Source of the DNA: Larix kaempferi
Taxonomy: Eukaryota > Streptophyta > Pinopsida > Pinales > Pinaceae
Direction of reading: 5' to 3'
NCBI GenBank assembly: GCA_027924585.1
Contig: BSBM01000260.1
Span: forward strand, 15,810,001-15,874,000
DNA length: 64,000 nt
A program made the translations under genes and the position numbers. Of the stretch, positions 11,491-23,790 are shown one piece after another. The notes beneath the pieces were generated by a model, which was given only the letters and a program-made list of their open reading frames with translations, made no database searches and was not told where the DNA came from. Each line of letters starts with the position of its first letter. Positions within the stretch are counted from its first letter, which is position 1.

Positions 11491-12210
11491 GCTTAAAAAA
11501 GACTTAAACAACTTCAAGAATCATAAGTTCATGACCTGCCAGATGACATAATTCTAGATAACCAAGTTAGTGATATATCGCAAAATCAAAAGAAAATTCT
11601 TGATGACATGAAATACTGGACAGTACCATACCTAATCCGACATGTCAATGAAGAAGACACACATTTGACAGAAAAATGTGGTGAAATCTGCAATGTATAT
11701 GTGACCTAATTCACCAAAACTCAAAAAGATATTAATGAATTAAATGAAACATTTAAAAATAAATTAAAACTATACCACATGTAGCAAAGTGGGTAAAAAT
11801 TTAAAAACAAATTTTATAAATAGTTTCAATTTAAAAACAAATTCACCATTTCAAGTTTTTAGGGAAAATAGTGGAGTGCAAACCTCAAACTTCTTTCGTT
11901 CGTTCCGACCAAACCAGGCTACCAAACCGACTTCCGCTTTCACCAAGTAAGTTATCTCATCTTGTACTTTCATTTACATGCAAATTTTTTAATTTTTGGT
12001 GGTCAAATCCATTTTTTATTGATGTTTTAAACTTGTTTATGCGTGTGCGTGGCTGGTTTTGAAGGAAACTAGTGCTCTCGACAAAAGTGCGCTAGTCTTC
12101 CTGAAACACAGTAGCGTTTAGGCCGCTACTGTCTATTTAAGACAGTAGCGCACACCGCAAGACATAGGCAAAAAAATAAAAAATGACCAACGTTTAAATG
12201 GTTGCTTGGC
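11491..12210. other. RE2 segment between 3' repeats and the antisense gene
   Basis: AT-rich and not shared with RE5, whose similarity ends near 11490. No open frame is convincing. At 12109-12150 there are two overlapping hairpins sharing one arm (described separately). This would contain the promoter and leader of the plus-strand gene starting at 12211, but no clear TATA box was singled out. Confidence 0.5.
12109..12150 (+). other. Two mutually exclusive hairpins sharing an arm
   Basis: CAGTAGCG (12109-12116) pairs with CGCTACTG (12124-12131) over a 7-nt loop. CGCTACTGTCT (12124-12134) pairs with AGACAGTAGCG (12140-12150) over a 5-nt loop. The middle arm can serve only one partner at a time. 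The motif also recurs in RE2 and RE5 LTRs and leaders. It lies 61 bp before the first ATG of the antisense gene; any regulatory role is speculation. Confidence 0.6.
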
Positions 12211-12725
12211 ATGGTGGTGCTTGTATGGAGTGAAAGGGAACATGAGGAGATGGATCGACATGCTTTGAATGATCCATTGACCTTACATGCATTAAGAAGA
12301 TGCGGTTTCTTAAAATTCTATCGAACGATCAACATGCGAGCGTAAATCTGACTGCTCGAAAGGTTAGTACAGTATTGGGATGCTAATGTTGGAGTGTTCA
12401 ATCTCCAAGGGGAGATATTGGAACTTACGGTTGACGACATCTACTTCATCGCGGGTCTCTCTCGAAGGGGAGATGTGGTGAACCTAAAAAGTACCTCTCG
12501 AAATGTGGGTGCCTTATCCATGCAAGACTATATAAACACCTACTGCGTGGCGGGTACCGAAAAAAAACCGGTAGCCAAGTTCTTATTACCACTATTTCGA
12601 GCTTTCCACTAAAAGTCATCTTGAGTATTCTGAACCAGATGGGAGGAAGCGTAACACAACACTTAGCTTCGAGCAACTATATGCACGTGGGCACTGAATG
12701 CTTGTGAGGGAGAGTGTATGACTGG
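12211..12725 (+). pseudogene. RE2 antisense gene, 5' part (plant mobile domain-like, tentative)
   Basis: Frame from ATG 12211, reading antisense to RE2. Visible motifs include LERLVQYWD, then VFNLQGEILELTVDDIYF and IAGLSRRGDVV, resembling the start of plant mobile domain (PMD) proteins; the family call is from memory. Stops at 12343 (TAA), 12349 (TGA) and 12705 (TGA) fit C-to-T change of CAA and CGA. One frameshift lies near 12605. The frame runs to codon TGG at 12723-12725, where RE5 is inserted; the continuation is at 28446. Start choice is provisional, since no promoter was proven. Alternatives are a captured host gene or a standard antisense ORF of this element lineage. Confidence 0.6.
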
Positions 12726-13690
12726 TGTTGTGCAGGAAAACTACCTTATAGTGAGGAGAAGACACTACCAAATTGGGCGGGGTTGATAGGTAAATACATT
12801 CATTGCATTGCATTTAGTTCCTACAAATGAAAGAGATCAAGATATCGAAATATGTACCTTTTATCGACGGCTGGTCCTAGCTTTCACTTGGTCTTCCGCT
12901 TGATATTCTGCTTGATAAATATGCAACACAAAGGAAACCTTCCTCAGCGTATCTTGACTATAATATATATAATGAAATTGAAAGCAATTAAATATCAACT
13001 ACATTAAGATATTAAACCAAATGAACATACAATCCAATAGACATTCGATTTGGGACAGGAAGGGTATTTCCACCTTTTTATTGTCAAAGAAGCATTGATC
13101 AGTACAAATATACGTGATCGGTTAAGATGCTTCTGCAACTAAGTCCTGGGCTCTTGCTCTTCACAATGACTTGGGAATTCCTCCAACGTAACAGCACTCA
13201 AAGCATTCTTTCTAGGTTTTTCTCTCATGGATCCTCCTTGTATTTATGGGACAAGGTAGGCAGTTAGAATCGAGAGGTGGTTGAATTGGGAGGTTGGGAA
13301 AGTTGCAGAACCAACTTCAACTAATCCCAATTTGTAATCTTAATATATTTTTGACTTCATATTAAGATGTGCGTGGGTTTCATACAACAAGAGTAGCACA
13401 CGGAGAGCAACTTTTGTGCTTTGCAACAAGCGTTTGCAACTTTTCTCAAGGTGTGCGCTAGTTGCCCTTGAGTAAAGTAGCGCATCTTTTGAGGTGTGCG
13501 CTAGTTTACTAGAGAAAGAGTAGCGCACATGTGGTGAAATCAGGAGAAACAGTTAGATTCTCAGCTGAAGAGTGTACTACCATCAATAAGTCATCTAGGT
13601 CAACCTAGCTCTTCAATCCATAGTGTCCTTTTGTGTGATCGACAGAGAAATGTGATCATGGACGGAGAAGTGCAGATTTGACCTATAACA
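12726..13690 (-). repeat. RE5 3' LTR
   Basis: 965 bp with plus-strand ends TGTTGTGCAGG and CCTATAACA. Pairs with 27512-28440 by shared blocks such as GAAAACTACCTTATAGTGAG and TTGGGCGGGGTTGA, which the RE2 LTRs lack. Contains several GTGCGCTAG / AGTAGCGCAC motifs at 13440-13530. Confidence 0.88.
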
Positions 13691-15805
13691 GATGCCCCCA
13701 AATGTGTGAGGTCAGAGGGGAATGATGGCCGAAATACATTATAATTCCAAGTCAGAGGAGGAGCAAGAAACCGCAGAACCAAGTCACAAAAAACACCTGA
13801 AACAATGATCAAAGGTCAGCGAGCAATTACAATATTTACATCATATAGATGTGTAGCATGATACAACATGATCTCTGATACATAACTAAGAGATGTATAT
13901 ACAGCATGGCCACTGAAATACAAACATGGATCTATGTCAAAATGAGAGATCATATCCATAACAACAAACTGGATCTATGTCTCATGAAGAGCCAAAATGA
14001 GTAAGGCTCAGTCTTGCGCAGCTTGGGTGATAACATAAATAGGGTGATGCTATCATGGTCCCAAGGTCTTCATCCAAAACAACCCAAGGTACAAACCCTA
14101 ACCATGCGAATAAATGAGATGAAATCAAACATGGGGGGTGTCGTTTGATTACCAGTCATTGATGTATACTGTTAACAAACGCGAGGACTTCCATCGATAA
14201 TGATAATGGGGTCCAAGGTACCTAGTACGTTCCAACAAGTGTGAATAAGAGGACTTGAAGTCGAACACTTGAGCAACTTGTCAAATAAGAGACATTGATG
14301 TATTCCCTTTATTCAACAGCGAGGGAAACTGCCACTGATGACTGCAATCCCCAAGGTACTAACCGAAACTCTAAAATTCATTCCCAGAGCAAAATGAGTT
14401 GAAGTCGATGGGAAGAAGTCCGCTGGAAGGGAGGCCTTAATGCATCCTCCATCATCCAACATGAGGAACACTCACATGTATGAGCTAATGTGGAGTAGGA
14501 CAAGTAACAAGATGAAACAAACTGACACCAGGATGGCCGACACATGAAGTCAAGGTAAACTATAGAATGGACGACCCAGGCTGTATCCTCGAACAGTGAG
14601 CACGACACAAAGTAAATTAGGCAGCTTTTAACATAAGGGGGGAATGATATAAGGCTGCAATTTAGGATACATTGACAGACCCTCCATATGATTGGAAGAA
14701 TAACCAATCGGGGGAGTAAAAACTCGGAGATCAGGTTCACCCTAAGGCCAAAAACTAAAACCCAACTGAAATGATAGACTCAAATAGGTGTTGTGTTCAA
14801 GGACATGACTGACTTAACTGCCTTTGAAACTGAAAAGATGTGATATACCCTTCTCATACCTTATTATTTTTGGTAAAAGAATGTCCTTCTTATTGTTTTA
14901 ATGAGTCCAAGAAAGAAAAATCAATAAGTCCAACCATGTAAAAGTTTAATGAGCCCATGGGAGGAAGACTCAGGACCTTCTTCATTGTTTACAAAGTTTG
15001 AAGAAGAAATAGAAGAATACTCTATAATAATGATCTTTGGATTTTAATATCGAGCCAAGATCTGTTCTTGCTCACCGATGTTTTCAATTTTAAGGAGTCT
15101 GAAAAACTTAAACAAAAACTCCATACACCTACCCGTGGATTTTAGTATCGAGCCCGGGTTGGTATATGCTCGTCGGTGTTTTCCTGTTTATAGAGTTTGA
15201 AAAAACTTAAACAATCCTCTATATACCCTCTCGTGGATTTCACATTGAGCCCGAGTAGGTGCATGCTCGCTTGGTGTTTTCATGTTTCGAGAACTTGAAA
15301 ACCCTAAAGAAGGCTCCAAAAGTCCTTTTTTCGTACAGTTAGTCTCCTCCCCCGAAAAATTCTAAAACGATGAGAGAAGAACTCTTCTAGCCATGCATGA
15401 CTAGAGTATTCCTTTTTCGTAACTAATCCACAAAAGTCCAAAAAATGGGTAAACTTATACTTAAGTGGATGTCGCTTCAAATCCTTTAACGAGTCTGAAA
15501 AGACAACTATACTCGGCAATCTTGTCATATTTAAAGAGTCTAACAAGAGCGTGAAAGAACTCTATAAAAATATTTTTTGTAAAGTTTTAATGAGCCCAAA
15601 AAAGTAAACTCGCAACCTCCTTACTGTTTTTAACAAGCTCAAAGGAGAGATGGAGGAATGCTCGTAGCCTCCTTACTATTTTTTAACAAGCTCGAATTGA
15701 AGGTGAAAGAATGCTTGTTGGTGGATCAATGTCCAAATGAATGGCAGACTATATTATAGACTCTAGGAAAACTTTATAAGAAGGAAGTATATTATCCCAG
15801 ATGGA
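13691..15805 (-). repeat. RE5 3' non-coding region with ~93-bp tandem units
   Basis: Collinear with RE2 9679-11490 to about 15560. The diverged ~93-bp units lie at about 14990-15400. From 15560 to the copia insertion the DNA differs from RE2 and shows 'AACAAGCTC' phrases repeated twice. Minus-strand open frames here (14378-14740, 15304-15546) show no recognisable domain and are broken in RE2, so they are left uncalled. Confidence 0.7.
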
Positions 15806-15810
15806 ACACA

Positions 15811-16403
15811 TGTTGATGTATATGTAACTGCGGAATGTATTTCATATATATTTATTGTACCCTTATTAGAGATGTGTTATTCCTCTATAAGGAAGTGTCG
15901 TCATGTGGATTGACAAGTGTCGCAAGTGTGTGTACTTGCCGATGGATTGTTAGACCACCATGTGTGGGCTTGGCCTTGAAATATATATATTATAATGTGG
16001 ATGTACCTAGATAGACAAGTCGGCCCCATAAGGTCACTGGGCAAACAGGTTAGTATAAATAGAGATCAGGTGATCTCTATTTAGATCATTCGGAAAGTTA
16101 TATCTCTCTCACTCAGAAAGTGGCGCACTAGTGAGGAGGAGGATCATCTGCTACTAGGAGACTCTCTCAGTGTATTTTGGTTGTACTTTGGTTGAGCCAT
16201 TGCTCTCTCTATCTCTAAGGAAGTTGTGGGGTTTTTCACCTTAGGGTTTTCCCCACGGAAACTCTGTGTCTCTTGTCTCTCATGCTTTTGATTCTTGTGA
16301 TGCTTTTCATGCTTATTGTGATTGTTATGCATTGATATACTATATATGTTATTCTCTCAGTGAATATCCTAGAGTATTGTGAATTAATGCTCAAAATTTA
16401 ACA
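15811..16403 (+). repeat. Copia 5' LTR
   Basis: Starts TGTTGATGTATATG and ends AAAATTTAACA. A TATA-like TAGTATAAATAGAGATC lies at about 16050-16066. It is followed with no spacer by the primer-binding site. Confidence 0.93.
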
Positions 16404-16415
16404 TGGTATCAGAGC
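16404..16415 (+). other. Copia primer-binding site (initiator tRNA-Met type)
   Basis: TGGTATCAGAGC directly abuts the 5' LTR. This is the standard complement of the plant initiator tRNA-Met 3' end used by many copia elements. The 560 bases from here to the gag start are untranslated leader. Confidence 0.93.
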
Positions 16416-16977
16416 TAACCTAAGAAGAAGACATTTTGTAGTGACGAAAACTTGAGTTTCTTGTTTATTGGGTTTCTCTCCACAGATTTTGGAAAAGCAG
16501 TATAGTAGATTGACTCTACTCATCAAGGAGAATCTATCTGTCCAATTAGAATTCAATTCTGAGCATTTTCAGATTTGGCCCTAAAAATTAGGGTTTCCTC
16601 AAAAATAGGAATTTCTGAAATCTGAAGACATAGCTGGAAGTTCCTTACAAAAATCAAAATTTAGAGCTTTGGATCGAGATTTTTGGTTGGGTAGATCTCC
16701 GGGAAACTCAAACCCTAATTCAGGGCTCTCCCTAGTGAACCTGGGAGGACAAAAAGGCAAATCTGAAGGGTAAAACTTTGCTGATCTCAAATTCTGAATG
16801 CACCAGGATGATTAGCTCATCAAAGCGCATCTTTCTATCCTTTCAGAAAATTGAAATTCACATTTTGAATTTTTAGGGTTTTTTCGACAAACCCTAATCC
16901 GGGACCAGATCCAGTTTTCAGCATTTCAAGTGGTAAGACCTAAATATTTTCTATTTCCATTTGAAGTACTCTTTAAG

Positions 16978-19900
16978 ATGTCTCACCACACCAAGCTTGA
17001 GGATAAGCTTGAAGGGGCTGATAAATTCCGAGCTTGGAAGTATAGGATTGGGTTAATCCTGGAAGAGAATGAGTTGGACTCATATATAAAAGAAGACATC
17101 CCTATCCCAGATGATGAAGAGGCCAAGGTATTGCATAAGAAGAACTTGGTCAAGGCAAAGAGAATCATTGCTGATTCTATCAAAGATCATCTCATACCCC
17201 ATGTGTCTTCTCTAAAGACACCCAAGGAGATGTTTGACTCTTTGACCAAGCTATTTGAAGGGAAGAACATAAATCGGAAAATGACTCTGCGGAATCAATT
17301 GAAAGGGGTCAAGATGTTGAATGGAGAAACCATTCAATCTTACTTCTCCAAGGTCTCTCAGATCAAGGAGCAACTTGAATCTATAGATGAAGTAGTGGAC
17401 AATGGTGAAGTTGTTATGACCACTCTGAATGGCCTACCTAGGTCATGGGACTCCTTTATTCAAGGAATCTGTGCAAGAAAGAAATTGATCTCTTTCAGTA
17501 AACTATGGGAGGAATGCTCTCAAGAAGAAGCTAGACTTGTAGCTTGTGAGGAAAAGATGGGAGGTGAATATCAAGCTCTTGCAACTCACACCAAAAGAAG
17601 CAAGCCCAAGAAGGAGCACTCTCGCTACAAAAGATCCTATCAAAAGAATAAGAAGGATCTAAGATGCTTCACATGCAATGAGAAGGGTCACTTTGCTTCA
17701 GATTGTCCCCAGAACAAAAGGGATAATAACAACAACTTCAGCAAGAAGAAGAAGGGTAGCAAAAGAAAGTTCCATGCTCATGCTGCCGATGATGATGAAC
17801 CTCCAAAGAAGAAGGCTAGGGCAGAAAGTGATGATGACTCATCAAATGAAGAAGAGTATGTTCTAATCTCTGCTCTCACAGGTACTATCTCCCATGGTTG
17901 TAATGATTGGTTGATTGATAGTGGGGCTTCCAAACACATGACTGGGTTTAAGGAATATTTTGTGAATCTATCTGAACATGAATCACCCCATAAGGTGAAA
18001 CTTGGGGATGATTATCAATACCCAATCAAAGGAAGTGGTGAAGCCTCCTACAACCTAGATTCTGGAAAATATTTGAATATGAAAGAAGTCCTTTATGTAC
18101 CTGGGCTCAAGAAGAACTTACTCTCCATCTCTGCATTGGATGCAAAAGGTATGAGGGTTGCATTTGTGGATGGCCATGTCCTAATGTGGCCGAAGGGAAA
18201 GACTATAGATGATGCAGTAGTGATTGGAGAGCAAGAGGGAGGATTGTATAAATTGAAGGGACAACCTGAACATGCCATGGTGCATGAATCCATGGAGCCA
18301 AGTGAACTTTGGCATGGAAGACTTGCTCATATGCACTATAGGGCACTTCCAATTCCAAGCAAGGCTATAGAAGGTCTTCCTGAAATCAAGACCAAACATG
18401 AAGGTGTTTGCAAAGGATGTGCAAAAGGTAAGAACATTAAGAAGGCTTTCCCAAGCAGTGAAAGCAAGGCCAAAGATATCCTGAAAATCATCCACTCAGA
18501 TGTATGTGGTCCCATGTCATCCAGTTCTCTTAGTGGGTATGTTTACTATGTCTCATTTATTGATGACTTCTCTAGGAAGACTTGGGTATACTTCTTGAAG
18601 AACAAAGATGAGGTGTTTGATAAGTTCAAGGAATTCAAAACCCTGATGGAGAATCAAATTGACAAGAAGATCAAAACATTCAGATCTAACAATGGTGGAG
18701 AATTCACCTCAGGTGACTTCAAGAAGCTTTGTAGTGATTCAGGGATTAAGAGGGAGTTGACTGCTCCTTATAATCCTCAACAAAATGGAGTTGCAGAAAG
18801 GAAGAACAGAACTATCATGGAAGCAGCAAGGGCAATGCTGCATGACCAGGATCTACCTATGCATCTATGGGCAGAAGCAGCTAGAACAGTTGTATATGTG
18901 CAGAACAGAACACCCCACAAGATTTTGGACAACAAGACACCAAAAGAGGTCTTTTCTGGTAAGAAACCTGAAGTCAGCCATCTCAGAATATTTGGTTGTC
19001 CAGTATACACTCATGTCCCAAAGGAAAAGAGGACTAAACTAGATCCTTTAGGAAAGAAGGGTATCTTTGTGGGTTACAGTGAAAGCTCGAAGGTTTATAG
19101 AATATACTTTCCAGGGTTCAAGAAGATTGATGTCACCAGGGATGTAACATTTGATGAAAACTCAGCATTCATCAAATCAAGGAAGGCACCTATCGAAGTT
19201 TATGAAGAACCTAAGGAAACTAGATTTCAAGACACTACCATGACTGAAGCAGTTCCAGAAGTTGTTCGTGAGTTTGAAGATCCACAAGAACCTGTAGATC
19301 CACCCTGTGAGGATAACTCTCACAAGAGGAAACCTGCATGGGCTAGAGAGCTCATTCAAGATGCAAAAAGATTTGGCATTCCAGAAGAAGAACACAGAGC
19401 AAAGTAGAGAACCAGATCACATACCGGCTATGTTGCTTTACTCTGTGACCTTATGAACAAAGAGCCTTCCAGTTATGAAGAAGCAGTGGAAAAGAAAGAA
19501 TTGAAGGATGCCATGGTTGAGGAATACCAATCAATAATGAAGAATGATGTTTGGGATGTTGTCCCAAGACCTAAAGAGAATTCTGTTGTGACTTCCAAAT
19601 GGATTTACAAAATCAAGCATGCTGCAGATGGTAGTGTAGAGAAATACAAGGCAAGATTCGTAGCTCGTGGCTTCTCTTAGAAAGAGGGAATAGATTATGA
19701 AGAAACTTTTGCACCTGTATCCAGGTATACTTCCATCAGAATAGTACTTGCCCTGGCTGCAGCAATGAAATGGAAAATACACCTGATGGATGTCAAGACT
19801 GCTTTCTTGAATGGTGTAGTTCAAGAGGAAGTATATGTGGAGCAGCCACTCGGTTTTGAAATACATGACAGGGAGTCATATGTGTGCAGATTGAAAAAAG

Positions 19901-21004
19901 CCTTGTATGGCTTGAAACAAGCTCCCATAACTTGGTATGGTAGGATGGACAGTTTCCTATCTAGTTTGGGCTTTACCAAGTAAAGCGGATTCCAACCTTT
20001 ATTACAAGGTTGAGGAAGGGAATCCTGTGATTCTACTCCTGTATGTGGATGACTTATTTGTAACAGGAGATGAGAGATTGATTGCAGATACGAAGAGGAA
20101 GCTTGCTGCTGAGTTCGATATGAAAGATTTGGGAATGATGCATTATTTCCTAGGTATGGAGGTGTGGCAGAGTGCAGGTGGGATCTTCCTTGGTCAAGGG
20201 AAGTACACAGTAGATATCTTGAAGAGATTCGGGATGATGGATTGCAAGGCCATGGCCACACCTATGGCATAGAATCTGAAGCTTCTATGTGATGCTTCAT
20301 CTGAGCCGGTTGATGTCTCTATGTATCGTCAGATGATTGGGTCCTTGATGTACCTGATGAACACGAGACCAGATATTTGCTTTGCAGTGAACACATTGAG
20401 TCAGTTCCTGACAGATCCAAGGAGTGTTCACCTGGTTGCTATAAAGCATGTTCTGATCTACCTGAAGGGTACAGTGGATTATGGGCTCAAGTATGAAGCG
20501 AATCAAAAGTTTAACTTGCAGGGTTATGTTGATTCAGATTGGGCTGACAGTGCTGCAGATAGGAAGAGCACATCTGGGTGCTGCTTCAGTATGGGATCAG
20601 GTGTGATCTCTTGGTTTAGCAGGAAGCAGTCCTGTGTAGCACTGAGTACAGCTGAGGCAGAGTATGTTGCAGCCTGTTCAACTAGTTTTGAGGTAGTATG
20701 GCTACGGAAGCTACTATCTGAGTTATTTGATCTCCCGTTGGATGCTACTGGTATCTTCTGTGATAACCATAGTTGTGTGAAGCTGTCTGAGAACCCAGTG
20801 TTTCATGACAGGTTGAAACACATAGAGATCAAATATCACTATATCAGGGATATGATGCAGAGAGGAGATGTGAAGCTCCTGTATGTTGCGATGGACGAGC
20901 AGATTGCAGATGTGCTGACGAAGCCATTAGCCAGGGTGAAGTTCGAGTACTTCAGGGAGAGGCTTGGCGTTCTTCAGATTGATGACACTTCGAGGAAGAA
21001 GTGA
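16978..21004 (+). pseudogene. Copia gag-pol polyprotein, inactivated
   Basis: One polyprotein gene. The frame opens at 16930, but the second Met at 16978 (MSHHTK) is the likelier start. Order: gag; CCHC knuckle CFTCNEKGHFASDC (17665-17706); protease DSGAS (about 17917); integrase with first catalytic Asp at 18499, Glu at 18796; RT with YVDD at 20042; RNase H with TAEAEYVAA and a terminal LTKPLAR. The second integrase Asp is Asn (AAC at 18688), which should abolish catalysis. In-frame stops are at 19405, 19678 (Gln CAG to TAG in ARGFSxKEG) and 20270; a frameshift lies at about 19980-19990. Superfamily is certain; lineage within copia was not settled. Confidence 0.95.
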
Positions 21005-21121
21005 TGGACACATTTTCTGAATCCATTCCAAGCATGTTGGAAGGAGGATCCTTCACATGGCTGTGGATGTAAGCGTTGGATGATGAGCATCAGGATGATG
21101 TTCTAGTTTCTGCTTTGTATG

Positions 21122-22330
21122 ATTAGTTGGATCATTTATATATGTATGTATGCATCATGTTGGATGCTGGATATGATCAGTTGGATCATTTATATGTATA
21201 TGTATATACGCATCATGTTGGATGCTGGATATGATCAGTTGGATCATTTATATGTATGTATGCATCATGTTGGATGATGGATATGATCAGTTGGATAATT
21301 TATATGTATGTACGCATCATGTTGGATGCTGGATATGATCAGTAGGATCATTTGTATGTATATGCATCACGTTGGATGCTTGGACCATGTATCTGTATAT
21401 GTATCAGGTGGATACATTGTATGATCAGGTGGATCATGTATGGTGATATGTATCATGTATTTGTATATGTATCAGGTGGATCATGTATGGTGATATGTAT
21501 CATGTATTTGTATTTGTATCAGGTAGATCATGTATGATGATATGTATCAGGTAGATACTTGGTATGCATTAGGTAGATGCATTGTATGATCAGGATGATC
21601 GTGGATGATGAGCTTCAGGATGTTGCTCCAGATGACTTGCAGCAGGATGTTGCAGTGATGATGATCAGGATGATCATGTATACATCAGGATGATGTATGG
21701 TGAGTATCAGGATGATACTCTATGGCCGTGGATCAGGTTGTGCAGATGAGCATATAATTTGGTCCTGGGAGATTTGCAGATAGTCTTTCGAGGTTTTTCC
21801 TATGGCATATAATTTGGCCTTGGGATATCTGGCAAATGATCTTTCGAGGTTTTGCTCTGGGAGGACATATAATTTGGCCCTGGCAGATCTACAGATAGTC
21901 TTTCGAGGTTTTGCCTATGGCATATAATCTGGCCCTGGGATATCTGGCAGATGCTCTTTCGAGGTTTTGTCCTATGGCATATAATATGTCCCTGGGAGAT
22001 CCGATAGGTTGGGCTGTGTGCTCGTAATAAGTCCTGGGATGCTCTTGCGAGGTTTTTCCATGACCACATATAATCTGTCCTTGGGAGATCCTATAGGTAG
22101 AGCTATGTGCTCATAACAGCCTGGGATGCTCTTGCGAGGTTTTGTGGTGACCACATATAGTCTGTCCCTGGGAGATCCTATAGGTAGAGCTGTGTGCTCG
22201 TAACAGCCTGGGATGCTCTTGCGAGGTTTTGTGGTGAGGTCACATATAATATGGCCCTAGGAGATCCTATAGGTAGAGCCGTGTGCTCGTAACAGCCTGG
22301 GATGCTCTTTCAAGGTTTTGTGACGCACGT
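21122..22330 (+). repeat. Tandem repeats in the copia 3' untranslated region
   Basis: Three arrays follow the stop at 21004. About five 52-58-bp units with ATCAGTTGGATCATTTATAT and GCATCATGTTGGATGCTGG occupy 21122-21385. About three 47-bp units on ATCAGGTGGATCATGTATGG occupy 21400-21560. Diverged longer units with GGGAGATCCTATAGGTAGAG and GCTCTTGCGAGGTTTTG occupy about 21740-22330. Confidence 0.85.
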
Positions 22331-22563
22331 AATAAGTCCTGAGGATTCCACAGTATGGCCAGTGATTACAAAGACCTGTAGGTGGTGGGCCTACATCGAG
22401 TATGAAAAAGGACTGGAACTGTAGAACTTCCTATGACGAGTAGAGTCAGAGATTGGTAGAGATAGCAGCAGTAGTGACGATGACGATGATGATGCATCGA
22501 TGACGATGATCCCGAGAAGAAGACTTGTCTAGCAGATATGTGTTGAGAAATACCTTCCTAGTT

Positions 22564-22572
22564 AAGAGGGAG
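22564..22572 (+). other. Copia polypurine tract
   Basis: AAGAGGGAG lies immediately before the 3' LTR start (TGTTGATG at 22573), the position expected for plus-strand priming. Confidence 0.88.
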
Positions 22573-23178
22573 TGTTGATGTATATGTAACTACGGAATGT
22601 ATTTCATCTATGTATTTCATATATATTTATTGTACCCTTATTAGAGATGTGTTATTCCTCTATAAGGAAGTGTCGTCATGTGGATTGACAAGTGTCACAA
22701 GTGTGTGTACTTGCCGATGGGTTATTAGACCACCATGTGTGGGGTCAACCCTGAAATATATATATTATAATGTGGATGTACCTAGCTAGACAAGTCGGCC
22801 CCATAAGGTCACTGGGAAAACAGGTTAGTATAAATAGAGATTAGGTGATCTCTATTTAGATCATTCGGAAAGTTATATCTCTCTCACTCAGAAAGTGGCG
22901 CACTAGTGAGGAGGAGGATCATCTGCTACTAGGAGACTATCTCAGTGTATTTTGGTTGTACTTTGGTTGAGCCATTGCTCTCTCTATCTCTAAGGAAGTT
23001 GTAGGGTTTTTCACCTTAGGTTTTTCCCCACGGAAACTTTGTGTCTCTTGTCTCTCATGCTTTTGATTCTTGTGATGCTTGTCATGCTTATTGTGATTGT
23101 TATGCACTGATATACTGTATATGTTATTCTCTTAGTGAAGATCCTAGAATATTGTGAATTAATGCTCAAAATTTAACA
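22573..23178 (+). repeat. Copia 3' LTR
   Basis: 606 bp, ends ATTTAACA, followed by the ACACA duplication. It differs from the 5' LTR by about 22 substitutions and carries a 13-bp tandem duplication near its start. Confidence 0.93.
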
Positions 23179-23229
23179 ACACATATCTAAACATTCAGAT
23201 GGAGTCATCACCTGGTCAATTGCCGGGAC

Positions 23230-23790
23230 CTAGTCCTGAGAAGGTAAGCATGAATTCAGAGGCTTCTTCTCAGTAGCAATTGGACTCAAGGAACAATATG
23301 CCACATAATTTGATTGTGACATGGTAGTTCCTACTGACGAGGGACATACTTGGTTTATAGTTGGGTAATAAGAGGGATCAACAAATGTAAGATGATCGAT
23401 AGTGACAATGCTTTCATTGTGAGGAAAATGCATCACACGAAAGAGTGTAGACACCACAGCCTGCATAGCATATACGTAATCACGCCTGAGGATCATATCA
23501 AAATCCATAGGGTCCTTTAAAACCATAAAATCAACTAAGACTGTTTTTCCACTCAAAGTAACAGGTACCTGGAGGAGGAATCCCAACGGTTCACTAGGTC
23601 TTATGTCGAAGGTCAACGACCAATTAACAGCTGTAACAAGGTTAGGGAAACCTAAATATCTCCAAGCATAATGGAATAAGATACTAATAGAGGATCCTTC
23701 ATCTACAATACATCGGTGAACGACATGGTTTCCGATATCAACTTTTATCTAGAAAGGTGAAGAAGAAGGAAGGAGAGGCCCAGTTAGACT
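23230..23790 (-). pseudogene. RE5 aspartic protease domain
   Basis: On the minus strand a VDEGSS active-site motif (about 23705) is followed by a region with VLKDPMDFDMILRRDYVYAM and STLFRVMHFPH. The RE2 protease has the equivalent VDEGAST and DAPLDYNLLLGRSWTYAM blocks. It would process Gag. After this domain the frame ends and no RT follows, only the 3' non-coding region on the far side of the copia insertion. A frameshift or stop separates the active site from the 23616 open frame. Confidence 0.7.

Larger units (their letters stand above)
15811..23178 (+). mobile_element. Complete Ty1/copia retrotransposon inserted in RE5
   Basis: 7,368 bp, plus strand, between perfect ACACA duplications (15806-15810 and 23179-23183). 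LTRs are 15811-16403 (593 bp) and 22573-23178 (606 bp); by eye about 22 substitutions separate them, plus a 13-bp duplication (CATCTATGTATTT region) in the 3' LTR. Primer site, gag-protease-integrase-RT-RNase H order and polypurine tract are all present. The coding frame has stops and one frameshift, so it is inactive. About 3.7% LTR divergence indicates moderate age, older than RE4. Confidence 0.95.

Noticed and set aside
21122-21560. CRISPR-like repeat arrays
   Set aside because: Units are contiguous without unique spacers, and the setting is a plant retrotransposon.
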